From NCBI GenBank assembly GCA_021108215.1, contig JAIORK010000006.1:56395-120394 (forward strand): a DNA stretch of 64,000 bases, read 5' to 3'. Position numbers and translations under genes: made by a program. Positions within the stretch are counted from its first letter, which is position 1. The number at the start of each line of letters is the position of its first letter. This stretch comes from a bacterium. GTDB taxonomy: Bacteria; Oederibacteriota; JAAXVQ01; JAUVAV01. Positions 36,789-47,442 of the stretch are shown piece by piece. The notes beneath the pieces were generated by a model. It worked only from the letters and a program-made list of their open reading frames with translations. It ran no database searches and was not told the DNA's origin.

Positions 36789-39281
36789 ATGAAAACACTC
36801 CCCATTTTCCATAAACTGGATGACATTATTCAATTATTCCTAAAAAACGGTCTGCTGCTCCTCACTGCTGAAACCGGCGCAGGCAAAACCACCCTTTTCC
36901 CCTGGAAGCTGCTCACACATCCGGATTTTTCTCAAAAAAAAATTATTTTGCTTGAACCACGCCGTCTGGCAGCCCGGGCTGCAGCAGAGCGTATCGCCTC
37001 CCTTTTACAGGAATCAGTTGGACAAACAGTAGGCATCCGCACCCGTTTAGAGACCCGCGTAAGCCCGCAAACCCGATTGGAAGTCATCACCGAAGGTGTC
37101 CTGACCAGGCTTTTACAGCAAGATCCCGGTTTGAAACTTTATGATACCCTTTTGTTTGATGAATTCCACACCCGCAGTTTGCAAGGTGATTTGGGATTGG
37201 CTCTGGCTTGGGAGACGCGAAAACACCATCGCAAGGATTTAAGAATCGCCATCCTTTCAGCAACGTTGCCGGCCAGGGATATTTCTGAAATCTTCCCGGG
37301 GTTTCCTCTCATCAGCGTACCGGGTCGTGTACATCCGGTCGAAGTCTTCTACCGGCCGCCGGTGAACACGCATGAAAAACCCTGGGATGCAGCTGCCCGG
37401 CTTTGCTCAGAGGCACTACAACAAATCAAGGACAGCGCGCCTGCCACAATTCTATGTTTTTTACCCGGCTTCTTCGAGATGTACAAAACCCAGGCAATTC
37501 TAACAGGTAGACACCCTGCCCTACAGAAAGAAATTCACCTTCTGCATGGTCAGATGCCTTCCTCTGAACAGCGACTTGTGCTTGATCCTGATAAAGCCAA
37601 CACCAACCGCATCATTCTTGCCACCAATGTGGCCGAGACCAGTCTTACGATTCCCGGTGTGAAAGTCGTGGTGGATATCGGTCTGGAACGCCGCGTACGT
37701 TTTTTACCGCGTACGGGTATGGATCACTGGGATACCCTCCCCATCAGTCTGGCTTCTGCTGAGCAGCGCAAAGGCCGGGCAGGACGTTTAGGTCCGGGCT
37801 TTTGCTTTCGCTGGTGGCATAAAACTGACTTCCGCGAACCCTTCGCACTCCCCGAAATTGCAGAAGCTGATCTGGCCCCTCTGGTGCTGGAAACATCTGC
37901 CTGGGGTGCCGCCTCTCCTACCGACCTTACCTGGCTTACGGTCCCTCCGGCAGCCGCCCTTTCCCAGGCAACCGGCTTATTAAAAAAACTCGACCTGCTT
38001 GACACGCACGGCCGGATTACCTCCGTGGGCCGATATGCCAATCAATTCCCCATCCATCCCCGTTTGGCCAGAATGATCATGGCTTTCAAGGACACACCGG
38101 ATATCGAGACTGCTGCTGTATTGGCCGCCTTACTGGAAAGTGATGATTTACTCTCTCGCAAAGATCCTGATTTCCGTGAACGGGTCCAATTGTTCGAGGA
38201 TTGGTCCCAAGGAAAAGCGCTGCCCCAGCACCGCGGTCAGTTAAAAAAAATTTGGGAAGAATGTCTGCGTATTTTGCGCATCTTGGGCAGACACACTGAT
38301 CTGCCGCAAAAACTTACGATCAACCTGCATGCGGTGGGCCGGCTCCTTTTAACCGCTTATCCGGATCGATTGGCCAAGCGGACCCGGCTTGATGATCCGG
38401 TTACCTCCCGTTGGCTGTTGGCATCCGGCAGAGGCGGGTTGCTCAAAGGCCGGCTCTCACAAGCCGATTATTTGGTGATCACGGATTTGGATGGCGGTGA
38501 ACAAAATGCCAAAATCTTTTCAGCCGTCCCCATCCCCTACAAAGAACTGCTCACCAGTCCAGTGGTCGCAACCAAAGAAAGCTGGCGCATTGATTGGAAA
38601 GGTTGGAAACCCAAAGGCAAATCAGAAATAAAAATCGGCGCCATTGTATTGAAAGGTCAACAAAGCGGCCTGCCTGCTAAAGATATTCTCCAAACTGAAG
38701 TTTTAAAAAAAATCAGGTCCAAAGGTTTCTCGCGTCTGCCCTGGAGCACCGGCAGCGAACGATTTTTAGCACGTTGCCGCTTTGTTGAAAAATGGGGCAA
38801 CCAACCTGACTGGCCTTCTTTTGACGAAGCGACATTGCTTTCCCGAGCCGAGCAATGGCTATTGCCGGTCGGCAACTGGACCGGAAATAATGTCTGGTCG
38901 GAACAATCGCTCCTCACCGGATTGAAACGTTATTTGAAACCCGAACAGCAGGAATTCCTCAATCAGTCGGCACCGGAAATCATTCGTCTGGCTGCCGGGT
39001 TCAAAAAAACACTGAATTACCAGACAGATGGATTCCCAAAATGTTCTGCGCGCTTGCAGGAGTTTTTCGGATGCCAGACCACACCCACACTATGCAACCA
39101 ACCCATTGTCCTGGACATCCTCAGCCCGGCCAACCGCACCGTACAGCTAACCCGTGATCTGGAAAGCTTTTGGAAAAAAACCTATCCTGGTATAAAAAAA
39201 GAATATGAAGGAAAATACCCAAAACACCACTGGCCGGACAATCCCAAAAATAAAAAATACATCAAGCATCAAAAGTCGTGA
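36789..39281 (+). CDS. hrpB: ATP-dependent helicase HrpB
   Basis: The 830-aa DEAH-type helicase has Walker A ETGAGKTT (28-35), the DEFH box (124-127), motif III LSATLPA, motif V ATNVAETSLTIPGV and motif VI QRKGRAGR. The C-terminal half has the HrpB-specific region up to the end. Length matches the family (about 810-850). The family is linked to RNA/DNA unwinding without a firm role. Its 3' end overlaps a histidine-kinase-like remnant on the other strand. Confidence 0.92.
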   Translation: MKTLPIFHKLDDIIQLFLKNGLLLLTAETGAGKTTLFPWKLLTHPDFSQKKIILLEPRRLAARAAAERIASLLQESVGQTVGIRTRLETRVSPQTRLEVITEGVLTRLLQQDPGLKLYDTLLFDEFHTRSLQGDLGLALAWETRKHHRKDLRIAILSATLPARDISEIFPGFPLISVPGRVHPVEVFYRPPVNTHEKPWDAAARLCSEALQQIKDSAPATILCFLPGFFEMYKTQAILTGRHPALQKEIHLLHGQMPSSEQRLVLDPDKANTNRIILATNVAETSLTIPGVKVVVDIGLERRVRFLPRTGMDHWDTLPISLASAEQRKGRAGRLGPGFCFRWWHKTDFREPFALPEIAEADLAPLVLETSAWGAASPTDLTWLTVPPAAALSQATGLLKKLDLLDTHGRITSVGRYANQFPIHPRLARMIMAFKDTPDIETAAVLAALLESDDLLSRKDPDFRERVQLFEDWSQGKALPQHRGQLKKIWEECLRILRILGRHTDLPQKLTINLHAVGRLLLTAYPDRLAKRTRLDDPVTSRWLLASGRGGLLKGRLSQADYLVITDLDGGEQNAKIFSAVPIPYKELLTSPVVATKESWRIDWKGWKPKGKSEIKIGAIVLKGQQSGLPAKDILQTEVLKKIRSKGFSRLPWSTGSERFLARCRFVEKWGNQPDWPSFDEATLLSRAEQWLLPVGNWTGNNVWSEQSLLTGLKRYLKPEQQEFLNQSAPEIIRLAAGFKKTLNYQTDGFPKCSARLQEFFGCQTTPTLCNQPIVLDILSPANRTVQLTRDLESFWKKTYPGIKKEYEGKYPKHHWPDNPKNKKYIKHQKS

Positions 39282-39373
39282 TATCTCAGTGTTAAAGTAT
39301 GTCCCGGCTTGTCCGCTTTGATTTCATGTATTCCTCCAAAATTGCCATTCAGATTGTTGCAATGGTTCATCAT
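39269..39373 (-). pseudogene. Possible histidine-kinase C-terminal remnant
   Basis: The minus strand reads MNHCNNLNGNFGGIHEIKAD then KPGHTLTLRYHDF before a stop. This resembles the last ATP-lid/G-box region of sensor kinases (pattern xRCxxLNGxFxI...GTxLxL). It is only 35 codons and overlaps the end of hrpB, so it is at most debris. Confidence 0.3.
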
Positions 39374-39513
39374 ATATCTTCATGGCTCTTCAGCAGAATC
39401 TGTGGGTGAAAGTGTGGATGAATTCGGCATGGCTTGAATAGTCACCTTGTTATTCCCGCAGGTTTTAAGAAATTGTGTCATAATTCAAAAATGTTCGTTT
39501 TTGATCGTCTTGC

Positions 39514-39775
39514 CGGCCCCGGCTTACGACATGCCGGGGTAAACTCCAGCCGGCATCCAGGAACTTTAATTTTAAAGGCTTTTCTGGATACCGGTTTAGA
39601 GCATACCGGTATGACGAACAAAAAAACAACTTATGATACAGTCTCTAAAATTTCCGGGACACCATACTTAATTTTACCTTCTGTAAATCAAATTACGTAT
39701 GATGTCCCGGAAACTTAATTCAGAAAAAACACAGAATTGGTCAATACGATGGTGTCCCGGAAATTTAATTGTCGC
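39514..39775. repeat. REP-like unit plus a cluster of GGGACACCAT-type repeats
   Basis: 39514-39617 holds CCCGGCTTACGACATGCCGG and GGATACCGGTTTAGAGCATACCGGTATGACGA units. At 39652-39775 there are three copies related to TTCCGGGACACCATACTTAA, one direct and two inverted (ATGGTGTCCCGGAAATTTAATT type). The 39282-39811 gap shows no gene apart from the remnant above. Confidence 0.65.
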
Positions 39776-39811
39776 TCATCACTTGCTGAATAAAAATCGT
39801 CCCTGAATCCC

Positions 39812-41626
39812 CTAAGTCTGTGTTATCCCGACCAGTTTCAATAAAAACATGGCATTGGTTGTTTTGCTTACACCGGATTTTAACAGATAATCAAAGGTAA
39901 TGCTTTGATCCCGATACTGCTCTTCAAAATGACCATTTATAAAAGTGTGTTCTTTTTCAGCCAGCTTAGCCAGATCATAATCATGAGTGGTTATCAATCC
40001 GAGTGATTTATTCCGCTTCAATATATCCAATACAATCGCGGCGGCATCATGGCGGTCTTTGGAGTTGGTCCCTCTGAATATTTCATCAATTAAAAATAAT
40101 GTGACCATCTGCCGACCGACAGCTGAAATAATACTTTTTATACGCAACAATTCGGCATAAAAGGTGGAAACATGATTTTCCAGATTGTCATTTTGCCGCA
40201 TGGAAGTATAAAGATCAAACAAAGAGCACTGGATAGCTGAAGCGCATACAGGTGCTCCGGCGTATGCCAACACCAGGTTGATGCCAACTGTCCTGAGCAT
40301 AGTGCTTTTGCCTGACATATTGGAACCGGTAATAATCATGATTCGGCGGCGATTATCCAATTCGAGATCATTGCAAATCCGATTATGCTTATGAATTAAG
40401 GGATGCCCTATTTGTTCTCCGACAAAAGTAGCGTCTTTTTCTTCCAGCCGGGGGAACGCCCATTCCGGTTGCTCGAATCGAATATTGGCCAAACTTGCAA
40501 GGGATTCCACTTGCCCTAAAATTTCAAGCCAGGGCTCAATATGCCGGCAACAGGCTTGTTTCCATTTTTGCAAAGCCAGAACGCAATAAACATCCCAGAA
40601 AAACCCTATACCTAAAATCGGTCCTATCATATTATTTTGGAGAACGGCAGACCAGTCGGCAATCTTCCCGAGTTTTTTTATGCTCTGTGAAGCTTTATGA
40701 CCATCTGAATCGACCAGCCTCTTTTGCATACTTAATAAATATTCGGTTTTAAAATTCTCGGTTTCACAAGCAGTGATTAACAACGAGTAGAGATCGATTT
40801 TATCCCGATTTTTATCTATGGAATCCAGTATACGTTTATTTTTTCTGTAATTTATTAAAAACAATATGGATTGCAGGATAATCATCAGGCATAAGAGAGA
40901 CGGCGTTTTCAACTTAAGTATCCCGTATGTTCCGATCAGTAATGAAAAGAAAGGTAATCCCAGGTAAATATAACTAAGTACTTGATTATACATTTTGGAT
41001 TCTACGGTTGATATCCAATCCAAAAACTCCCCCGGCTTTTTTTGAGCCTTTGGGATTAACCGCCCTTCTGCCTGAAAATTTTGGCGCCAATCGATTTTTT
41101 CAGCAAGTTCCTTTATGGCGGATTGCTTTCTTTTGATTATAGCGGTATCCTTCACCGGATTCAGCAAAACCTCTTTTAAAGTCTGTCTGCCAAAATAAGT
41201 GTTGGTTGAATTAATCCATTGGAAAATCGAATAATGACCAAAAATATCCAAATCAAACGAATACTGATGTTGATAGTCTACAAATTCATTGCCAACATCT
41301 TCAGTTTGCGTCCAAGTTCCTTCCAGACGTCTTACTCCTGTTTCGTTAATATAAAGAAGTTGCCGGTGTTTTTGAAGGGCACGGTCGTTTCCGGAATGAA
41401 GTACTACTAAACAAATAAACAAAATTAATCCCGACACCCCCATCCCCAAGCTTGCAAAATACCAGGTGTTTTCCCAAAACAACACGGTGATGATCACAGA
41501 ACCCAAAAAAACAATTCCTCTTAACCAACTCAATAGATTGTTTGTTTTTTTATTTTTTTTCAGTTTTTTTTTATACCTGGATTGGTTTCGTAAATAATGA
41601 CTTTTGGGGTCGGTATTTCGCAGCAC
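39812..41626 (-). CDS. Membrane-anchored MutS-like ATPase
   Basis: The 604-aa protein has two hydrophobic segments near 30-75 and two more near 225-265. The C-terminal MutS-type ATPase has Walker A GSNMSGKST, SSSMRQ-like LYTSMRQNDNLENHVSTFYAE, Walker B LFLIDEIFRGTN and TTHD. The N-terminal mismatch-recognition domains of MutS are absent. It belongs to the membrane-associated MutS-related group whose function is not settled. The start is a GTG with AAGGAG upstream. Confidence 0.8.
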   Translation of the reverse strand: MLRNTDPKSHYLRNQSRYKKKLKKNKKTNNLLSWLRGIVFLGSVIITVLFWENTWYFASLGMGVSGLILFICLVVLHSGNDRALQKHRQLLYINETGVRRLEGTWTQTEDVGNEFVDYQHQYSFDLDIFGHYSIFQWINSTNTYFGRQTLKEVLLNPVKDTAIIKRKQSAIKELAEKIDWRQNFQAEGRLIPKAQKKPGEFLDWISTVESKMYNQVLSYIYLGLPFFSLLIGTYGILKLKTPSLLCLMIILQSILFLINYRKNKRILDSIDKNRDKIDLYSLLITACETENFKTEYLLSMQKRLVDSDGHKASQSIKKLGKIADWSAVLQNNMIGPILGIGFFWDVYCVLALQKWKQACCRHIEPWLEILGQVESLASLANIRFEQPEWAFPRLEEKDATFVGEQIGHPLIHKHNRICNDLELDNRRRIMIITGSNMSGKSTMLRTVGINLVLAYAGAPVCASAIQCSLFDLYTSMRQNDNLENHVSTFYAELLRIKSIISAVGRQMVTLFLIDEIFRGTNSKDRHDAAAIVLDILKRNKSLGLITTHDYDLAKLAEKEHTFINGHFEEQYRDQSITFDYLLKSGVSKTTNAMFLLKLVGITQT

Positions 41627-41715
41627 TATAAACTCCTTGTTTTGTCATTCCCAAATACCTGCCTGTTTTAGAGCCAAGTACCAACTTGATTTAACCTTGA
41701 CTAATGGGGAATTTT

Positions 41716-44700
41716 TTATTGTATTATCGCTATTTTGCCTTTTCGTTCCTGACCATTAGAGGTGATGATATAAATATAAACACCTGATGCCACATGCCAT
41801 CCTTGCTCATTCTTCAAATCCCAGCGAATCCAGCGTAGATTACTGTTTTTATACAGGGTCTTTACCAAACTCCCGGTAATAGTATACACACGAATTTCGG
41901 CCTCCATTGGCATGCGATCAAAACTGATCTCCTTTTCAGGTTTGATATCCAACCGATAGGGATTTGGATAGACAACTACACTGTCCAAATCATCAGGTAT
42001 AATATATTCCGGCGTCCGGGTTGATGTTGTTGTAATAGTAGACGTTGCTGTAACAGTCAATGTAACTGTAATGGTTGCTGTCAGAGTAATAGTGGGTGTG
42101 TAAGTAAAGGTCAGTGTATGCGATGGTGTTGGTGAAGCAGTTGCTGTCTCGGTTACGGTACTTGTTGGTGTTGCAGTAGGTGTCACAGTAGGTGTATGAA
42201 TCGGTGTTACAGTTGAAGTCATGGTAATTGACGGTGTTGCTGTAACTGTTGCCGAATGTGTCAGTGTTGCTGATTCGGTTGCAGTCAGCGTGACTGTTGG
42301 TGTTGCTGTCATAGTCGGTGAATGAGTTGGTGTTGAAGTTAATGTCACTGTCGGTGTATGGGTTGGTGTGCCTGGCACTGTATCATTTTCATCTGCACCG
42401 GCACACCAGTTCACTGTTCTTGTTTCCAAATCAATATCATCACTTATGGAAAGTACCGGATCACTGGATAAATCAACACCCCAATTTTTGGCTGCTGTAT
42501 CATCATCAGCCAAGTGAAAATCATCACCGCCTTCATTTTCAAAAAGAACCGTTGTGCTGAGCTTGGTATTCGTACCCGGTGCATCTGTGTCACTGGAAAT
42601 ATTATAATCAGAAGCACTATCAAAAGTATCGCGATAACAATTAGGCGCGACAGAACCCTGAACAATATTATTCTTAGCAATAAACGGATCATTACCTGTT
42701 CGGATACCAATCGAACAATTCTGAATAGTATTATTATAACCATAGACAGTAAAACCGGCATCATCCAAACGAATGCCATGTCCATTATTAGCATCCAAAA
42801 AATCGTAGATAATATTATTCCAGATATATACTGTTCCAGTATCAGCACCTATAATGTAAATACCATTATTATTATCATTATTTGATGAACTATAGCCACG
42901 CAAAATACAATGGGATACACGGATATCAGTACCTGTCCCGGTCGAACCGTTAATATACACTGTTGATTCATTATTGCCATTGGTAACATCAGTATAAATC
43001 TGCAAGCCCTCCAGCCGGATAAAACCATCTTGCAAGGTTATGCCGTCATCATAGCTTTCAATAATATGATAAGCAGAAGTATTCCACACTCCACTATGCC
43101 GTTGACTGGTCCCAACTTCTGTTGTCAGATAAGGAGTATAAATTTTCAAATAATAAACAGCACTTAATCCCCATCCATCCCAGGTAATATTCCCTACATC
43201 GGCTGTGGTTCCATTAGAGTAACAGGCTATATGCATAACCTCTTTATTGGTTACACAATCTCTATTACCTACATCAAAATTTTCAACTGTATTATTAATG
43301 CCGGTATTTTCTATTCCTGCTTCTGCATTAAAAAGGGATGTATACGCACGAAAAACAGCCCAATTCTGATCAGCAGTAGTTGCCGTTGGAACAGCGCCTG
43401 TAGCTGTTCGTACTGTGTAGACTGTATTAGATGTTCTGGCATGAATAAAAGCAATGGCATCAACATTATTATCCCCGGTAGAATCATACTGAAGCGCATC
43501 ACCCACCCCAACAATATCATGAAGTGCGCTGCTAAAAGTAGCTGTGGTTCCTGCAATCGTTAGTGTGGTGGTGAAACTACCCGACTCCAAAGCACCGGTG
43601 GTACCTGGACCTACAGATCGATAACGATCAGAAACGCCACTTATTTCATTACCTACATTATAAAAAGCCGCCGGACTGCTTTGATTATTATGACACGTTG
43701 CCATCCAACCGGCAGAACGAACAATTGTACTAAGCCGAATTTCATCAAGTTGGCCTGTAAAGTCATACGTGCCATTTCCCTGGCGACCAATAGTGACGGC
43801 TTCTGTCCCTGATACCAAAGCATTTACTGCGGCTGAACCTGTTGCATTACCGTCAAAAAAAGCACTTGCTGTTGTATTATTAATGGTTCCGGTGACAAGA
43901 TGCCAATTGGTTGTAAAGTCACCAATGTCAAAATTCTGCCAGCTTAAACCGCTACTAGCCACATCAATATCATTACCCATCGGATACAGCTCTAAATAAT
44001 AACCCGTTCCATCATCCCAGGCATTTTTCTTAGTCACAATAACATCATATTCCATCAGTTCATCATTTGCCAAATTAATCCAGGCAGACATGGTCAGTGT
44101 CCCGGTTATTTGAAGCGTACTATGATTGGCGACTGTGATGTAATCACTAACACCGTCAAAATTCAAAGCATTACCAATTTGACCACCAACTGAATTACCC
44201 GCCATACTGGTTGATGTTCCGGCATTAGGATTCGCCGTACTCTCAGCAATATCTCCAGCACCACCTGTTGGTGTATCATGCATATGCCATACAGCAACAA
44301 AACTATTGCTCCATGTATCTGTGCTATTAGGTTCATTGGCACCAGCATATCCATAATACATATAGATAACCGTATCTGTTGCATCAGCCAGATTGGTTTT
44401 TACCCATGCCTCCAGTTCCTGACTACCACTGCTAAAATGCACAATCTCCCGGCTTAGCTTGGCATCTTCCGCGCTATTCGTAAAAATAATATCCATATTT
44501 GAAATTGTTGATTTTGCGACATGGTTAAAAAAGGCTGTATCCAGATCAGCTTGGGTAATGAGTACGGGAAAATCAGTCTGCGCTCCTGAAACCTGTCCAT
44601 TTTGAATGGTAATTTGTTGTTTGTATTGAAAATTAGTATCAAACCAAGCAGCCCAGGTTATTGATGTGGTGGTAGAAAAAAAAACCAGGCATACTCCAAA

Positions 44701-44721
44701 CCAAAAGGTTTTCCGCAGCAT
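41716..44721 (-). CDS. Large secreted multidomain protein (DUF2341, LamG-like, beta-helix, Thr/Pro linker, sorting-like tail)
   Basis: The ~1001-aa protein has a signal peptide, then a DUF2341 region (QTDFPVLI, YMYYGYAGA). A concanavalin A/LamG-like domain follows (ALNFDGVSDYITV...LDEIRLS), then a segment with right-handed helix-like repeats (INGSTGTG, NNIIYDF, GYNNTIQNC). A T-P-T-rich linker about 100 residues long leads to VYPNPYRLD...TGSLVKTLYKN...GVYIYIITSNGQERKGKIAI, a sorting or FlgD-like domain. GGGAG precedes the ATG at 44721. It is probably surface-displayed and may bind polysaccharide. Confidence 0.82.
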   Translation of the reverse strand: MLRKTFWFGVCLVFFSTTTSITWAAWFDTNFQYKQQITIQNGQVSGAQTDFPVLITQADLDTAFFNHVAKSTISNMDIIFTNSAEDAKLSREIVHFSSGSQELEAWVKTNLADATDTVIYMYYGYAGANEPNSTDTWSNSFVAVWHMHDTPTGGAGDIAESTANPNAGTSTSMAGNSVGGQIGNALNFDGVSDYITVANHSTLQITGTLTMSAWINLANDELMEYDVIVTKKNAWDDGTGYYLELYPMGNDIDVASSGLSWQNFDIGDFTTNWHLVTGTINNTTASAFFDGNATGSAAVNALVSGTEAVTIGRQGNGTYDFTGQLDEIRLSTIVRSAGWMATCHNNQSSPAAFYNVGNEISGVSDRYRSVGPGTTGALESGSFTTTLTIAGTTATFSSALHDIVGVGDALQYDSTGDNNVDAIAFIHARTSNTVYTVRTATGAVPTATTADQNWAVFRAYTSLFNAEAGIENTGINNTVENFDVGNRDCVTNKEVMHIACYSNGTTADVGNITWDGWGLSAVYYLKIYTPYLTTEVGTSQRHSGVWNTSAYHIIESYDDGITLQDGFIRLEGLQIYTDVTNGNNESTVYINGSTGTGTDIRVSHCILRGYSSSNNDNNNGIYIIGADTGTVYIWNNIIYDFLDANNGHGIRLDDAGFTVYGYNNTIQNCSIGIRTGNDPFIAKNNIVQGSVAPNCYRDTFDSASDYNISSDTDAPGTNTKLSTTVLFENEGGDDFHLADDDTAAKNWGVDLSSDPVLSISDDIDLETRTVNWCAGADENDTVPGTPTHTPTVTLTSTPTHSPTMTATPTVTLTATESATLTHSATVTATPSITMTSTVTPIHTPTVTPTATPTSTVTETATASPTPSHTLTFTYTPTITLTATITVTLTVTATSTITTTSTRTPEYIIPDDLDSVVVYPNPYRLDIKPEKEISFDRMPMEAEIRVYTITGSLVKTLYKNSNLRWIRWDLKNEQGWHVASGVYIYIITSNGQERKGKIAIIQ

Positions 44722-44896
44722 ATTCAGCTCCCATGAATTACTAAAAAAAATCATGGTTTAAGAATATCATATAAAATAAGGGTTCACAATAACCCGTGTA
44801 ATTATCATTATGTGTTTTTCGGCATTCAAATTATCTGATGATGCAGGAAAGCATGATCTGTATTTATTCTCATCATATGATTCTAAGCACTCATAA

Positions 44897-45721
44897 TCAT
44901 TGTGTACGCGAAGTCACACTGAATGCGACCAGAAAAAAACCGAAGTGCACCAGCACAATGGTTGCGCCGGAAGGAAAGTCAAATAAATAAGAAATAAAAA
45001 TGCCTAAAATCACCGATAAGATTGCGGTCAAACCTGCAATCACCAGCGCTCCTTTGAACCCGCGTGCCAGCCGAAGCGCTGTGACCGTCGGAAAAATAAT
45101 CATACTTGAAACCAGCATGGTACCGACAATTTTTATACTGAGCACGACCGTCATGGCCGTCAATAAAATCAGGATCCGGTTGATCCGATGTGTCCGGACA
45201 CCGGAAACCCGTGCAAACGATTCATCAAATGTCACCGCGAACAATTCATTGTAAAACAAAAGGATAAGACTGATCACGACCAAGGAGAGCACTACAGAAA
45301 GAAACATTTCCGGCTTGCTTACTGCCAGAATATTACCAAAAAGATACCCAAACAAATCAACATTGAACCCGCCCGCCATACTTGCAATGATCACCCCGAT
45401 TGCAACCCCGATTGAAGACACCATGCCGATGGCTGTATCGCCATGAACGTTCTTCTCCGCCAACCGTAAAATCCATAAAGATGCCAGCATGACCAGGGGA
45501 ATGGAGATATAAATAGGATAGACACCCAACAACAATCCAATCGCCACTGTTGCAAAACTAATATGGGCCAGTCCATCCCCGATCAAGGCGAATCGTTTCA
45601 GCACCAGGAAAACACCTAAAGAACTACAGGACAAAGCCACAAAGCAACCGGCAATTAAGGCACGCTGAATAAAAAGATACCCCAGCGCCTCAGACAGTTG
45701 TGCAAAAAAACCGGTTTCCAT
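44897..45721 (-). CDS. znuB: Zinc/manganese ABC importer permease
   Basis: The 274-aa protein has seven to nine hydrophobic helices and the ZnuB/MntB motifs GVFLVLKRFALIGDGLAHISF near residue 45 and SSMIIFPTVTALRLARGF later. It forms the membrane channel of the importer. It follows znuC directly (start adjacent to its stop) in the operon 47696-44897. The choice between Zn and Mn cannot be made from this subunit. Confidence 0.88.
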   Translation of the reverse strand: METGFFAQLSEALGYLFIQRALIAGCFVALSCSSLGVFLVLKRFALIGDGLAHISFATVAIGLLLGVYPIYISIPLVMLASLWILRLAEKNVHGDTAIGMVSSIGVAIGVIIASMAGGFNVDLFGYLFGNILAVSKPEMFLSVVLSLVVISLILLFYNELFAVTFDESFARVSGVRTHRINRILILLTAMTVVLSIKIVGTMLVSSMIIFPTVTALRLARGFKGALVIAGLTAILSVILGIFISYLFDFPSGATIVLVHFGFFLVAFSVTSRTQ

Positions 45722-46504
45722 TTATATGTCCTTTCCCGGATCAATAACCTGATGGTCATGCTGATGACAAATGTGGTGTTGGGCGCGACTGCCAAAGTAA
45801 AGACCCATTTTAGGGTCTTTGCAAAACCCTGCAAAAGTATCGAAAAAAATTATTCTGCGGTCGAGATAAAGCATTTTTTTTGCGTACTCGCCCACCGAAC
45901 CCAGGTCATGCGAAACCAGCAAAATCGTCATATTTTTTTCTTCATTTATTTTTTTCAGCGCCTCATAAAAACCTTCGCGGGTTTCAGGATCAAGCGCAGA
46001 AGTCGGTTCATCCAAAATAAGCACCTGGGGTGAAGCAACCATGGCCCGGGCCAACAAAACCCGTTGCTGTTGACCTCCGGAAAGTTTCCCAATCAGACGT
46101 TTTCTCAAACCCGAAATACCCAGCATTTCCAAAACCCGCACCACTGTCTCCTGATCAGCTTTGGAATAACGCTTGGGAAAGCGTTTGGCGGCAAGCAAGC
46201 CGGTAAAAACCACCTCCTCAACCTGAGCTGGAAAATGCGGATCTGTAAAGGCGCGGAGTTGGGGAAGATAACCGATCTTGGCCCAGTCCTGAAAATCCTG
46301 CAGACGTGTGCCGAATAAAAAAACATTTCCCCGGACCGCAGGCACCAGATTGAGCAAACACTTCATAAGCGTACTCTTCCCCGATCCGTTGGGCCCCACA
46401 ATCCCAATATAGTCCCCGGCTTGAACTGAAAAAGTGATGTCAGATAATACGCTATACTGTTCATAGCTCACTTCCACATTTTGAACCGTAATGACTGAGT
46501 TCAT
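45722..46504 (-). CDS. znuC: Zinc/manganese ABC importer ATPase
   Basis: The 260-aa protein has Walker A GPNGSGKST, signature LSGGQQQR, Walker B VLILDEPTSALD and switch VSHD. The C-terminus (HHICHQHDHQ) is His-rich, as is often seen in zinc-linked ATPases. The ATG overlaps the znuA stop (ATGA), so translation is coupled. Confidence 0.9.
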   Translation of the reverse strand: MNSVITVQNVEVSYEQYSVLSDITFSVQAGDYIGIVGPNGSGKSTLMKCLLNLVPAVRGNVFLFGTRLQDFQDWAKIGYLPQLRAFTDPHFPAQVEEVVFTGLLAAKRFPKRYSKADQETVVRVLEMLGISGLRKRLIGKLSGGQQQRVLLARAMVASPQVLILDEPTSALDPETREGFYEALKKINEEKNMTILLVSHDLGSVGEYAKKMLYLDRRIIFFDTFAGFCKDPKMGLYFGSRAQHHICHQHDHQVIDPGKDI

Positions 46505-47442
46505 TGGCCACCCAGACCTTTTTTCAAATTTTTCAGGTTGCGCTGCATAATGTCCACATAGGTAATCCCTGATACCATCTCCTGCTTGGTTACATTATGC
46601 GCTCCATGCAGCAGCAGCATTTCAGCCCCGGTCTCTTCCGTAATAATGCGGGCAATCTTAGGCTCAATCAATTCCTCGATGAAAATATAGTGTATCTGAT
46701 GTTTCTTCATTGCTTTGATAAGTGTGACCATCTGTTTGGGCGTCGGTTCGCTGTCCGGAGAAAAACCGCGAAACGCTGTCATGTATTCCAATCCGTACCG
46801 TTTTGTCATGTATCCAAAAACAAAATGACCGCCATGCACAATCATTTTCCGGGGACATTGTGCCAAGGTTTCCCGGTATCGTGTATCCAGTTGCCGAAGC
46901 GTCTGCTTAAAGGCTTCTGCATTTTTCATATAAAACGACTGATTTTTTCCATCGACCCGAACAAGCCCGGCCAACACAGCATCCGTCATCTGCTGTGCAT
47001 ATATAAAATCAACCCAAATATGCGGATCCACACTTTTTCCCCGATGGCGACGACCCTGTTTATCATGACCGGCTTGCGATTCATCCGGCCGGACTACCTG
47101 TTCAATTCCCTGGCTGGCGTTGACAACCACGATTTGCTTATTAACAATTCCGGCGACCACATCCGCCGCCCAGGGTTCCATAGCCGCGCCGGTGTACACA
47201 AATACCTCCGCTTGGTTGATACGGACAATATCCCGGGGAGTGGGTTCATAGCTGTGTGCTTCCACACCCGGCGGCATCAATAGTATAACATCAACCTTTT
47301 CTTTACCGACCTGGCGTACAAAATCGAACAGCGGAAAAAGCGTTGTTATCACTTTGACTTTTTTCTGTTCGGCATTCCCCAACCCCGGCATTACCGGCAC
47401 CAGCAACAGTATCGCTATGATAATTTTAATGCAAAATCTCAT
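46501..47442 (-). CDS. znuA: Zinc/manganese-binding periplasmic protein
   Basis: The 313-aa protein has an N-terminal signal/membrane segment, then ligand-forming motifs GVEAHSYEP, VDPHIWVD and VHGGHFVFGY (three His) and an acidic ligand expected near EELIEP. A short His/Arg loop (GHDKQGRRHRGK) precedes the second His, as in zinc-specific SBPs. GGAGGGG lies before the ATG at 47442, which overlaps the stop of the preceding regulator gene by 4 bases. Confidence 0.88.
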   Translation of the reverse strand: MRFCIKIIIAILLLVPVMPGLGNAEQKKVKVITTLFPLFDFVRQVGKEKVDVILLMPPGVEAHSYEPTPRDIVRINQAEVFVYTGAAMEPWAADVVAGIVNKQIVVVNASQGIEQVVRPDESQAGHDKQGRRHRGKSVDPHIWVDFIYAQQMTDAVLAGLVRVDGKNQSFYMKNAEAFKQTLRQLDTRYRETLAQCPRKMIVHGGHFVFGYMTKRYGLEYMTAFRGFSPDSEPTPKQMVTLIKAMKKHQIHYIFIEELIEPKIARIITEETGAEMLLLHGAHNVTKQEMVSGITYVDIMQRNLKNLKKGLGGQ

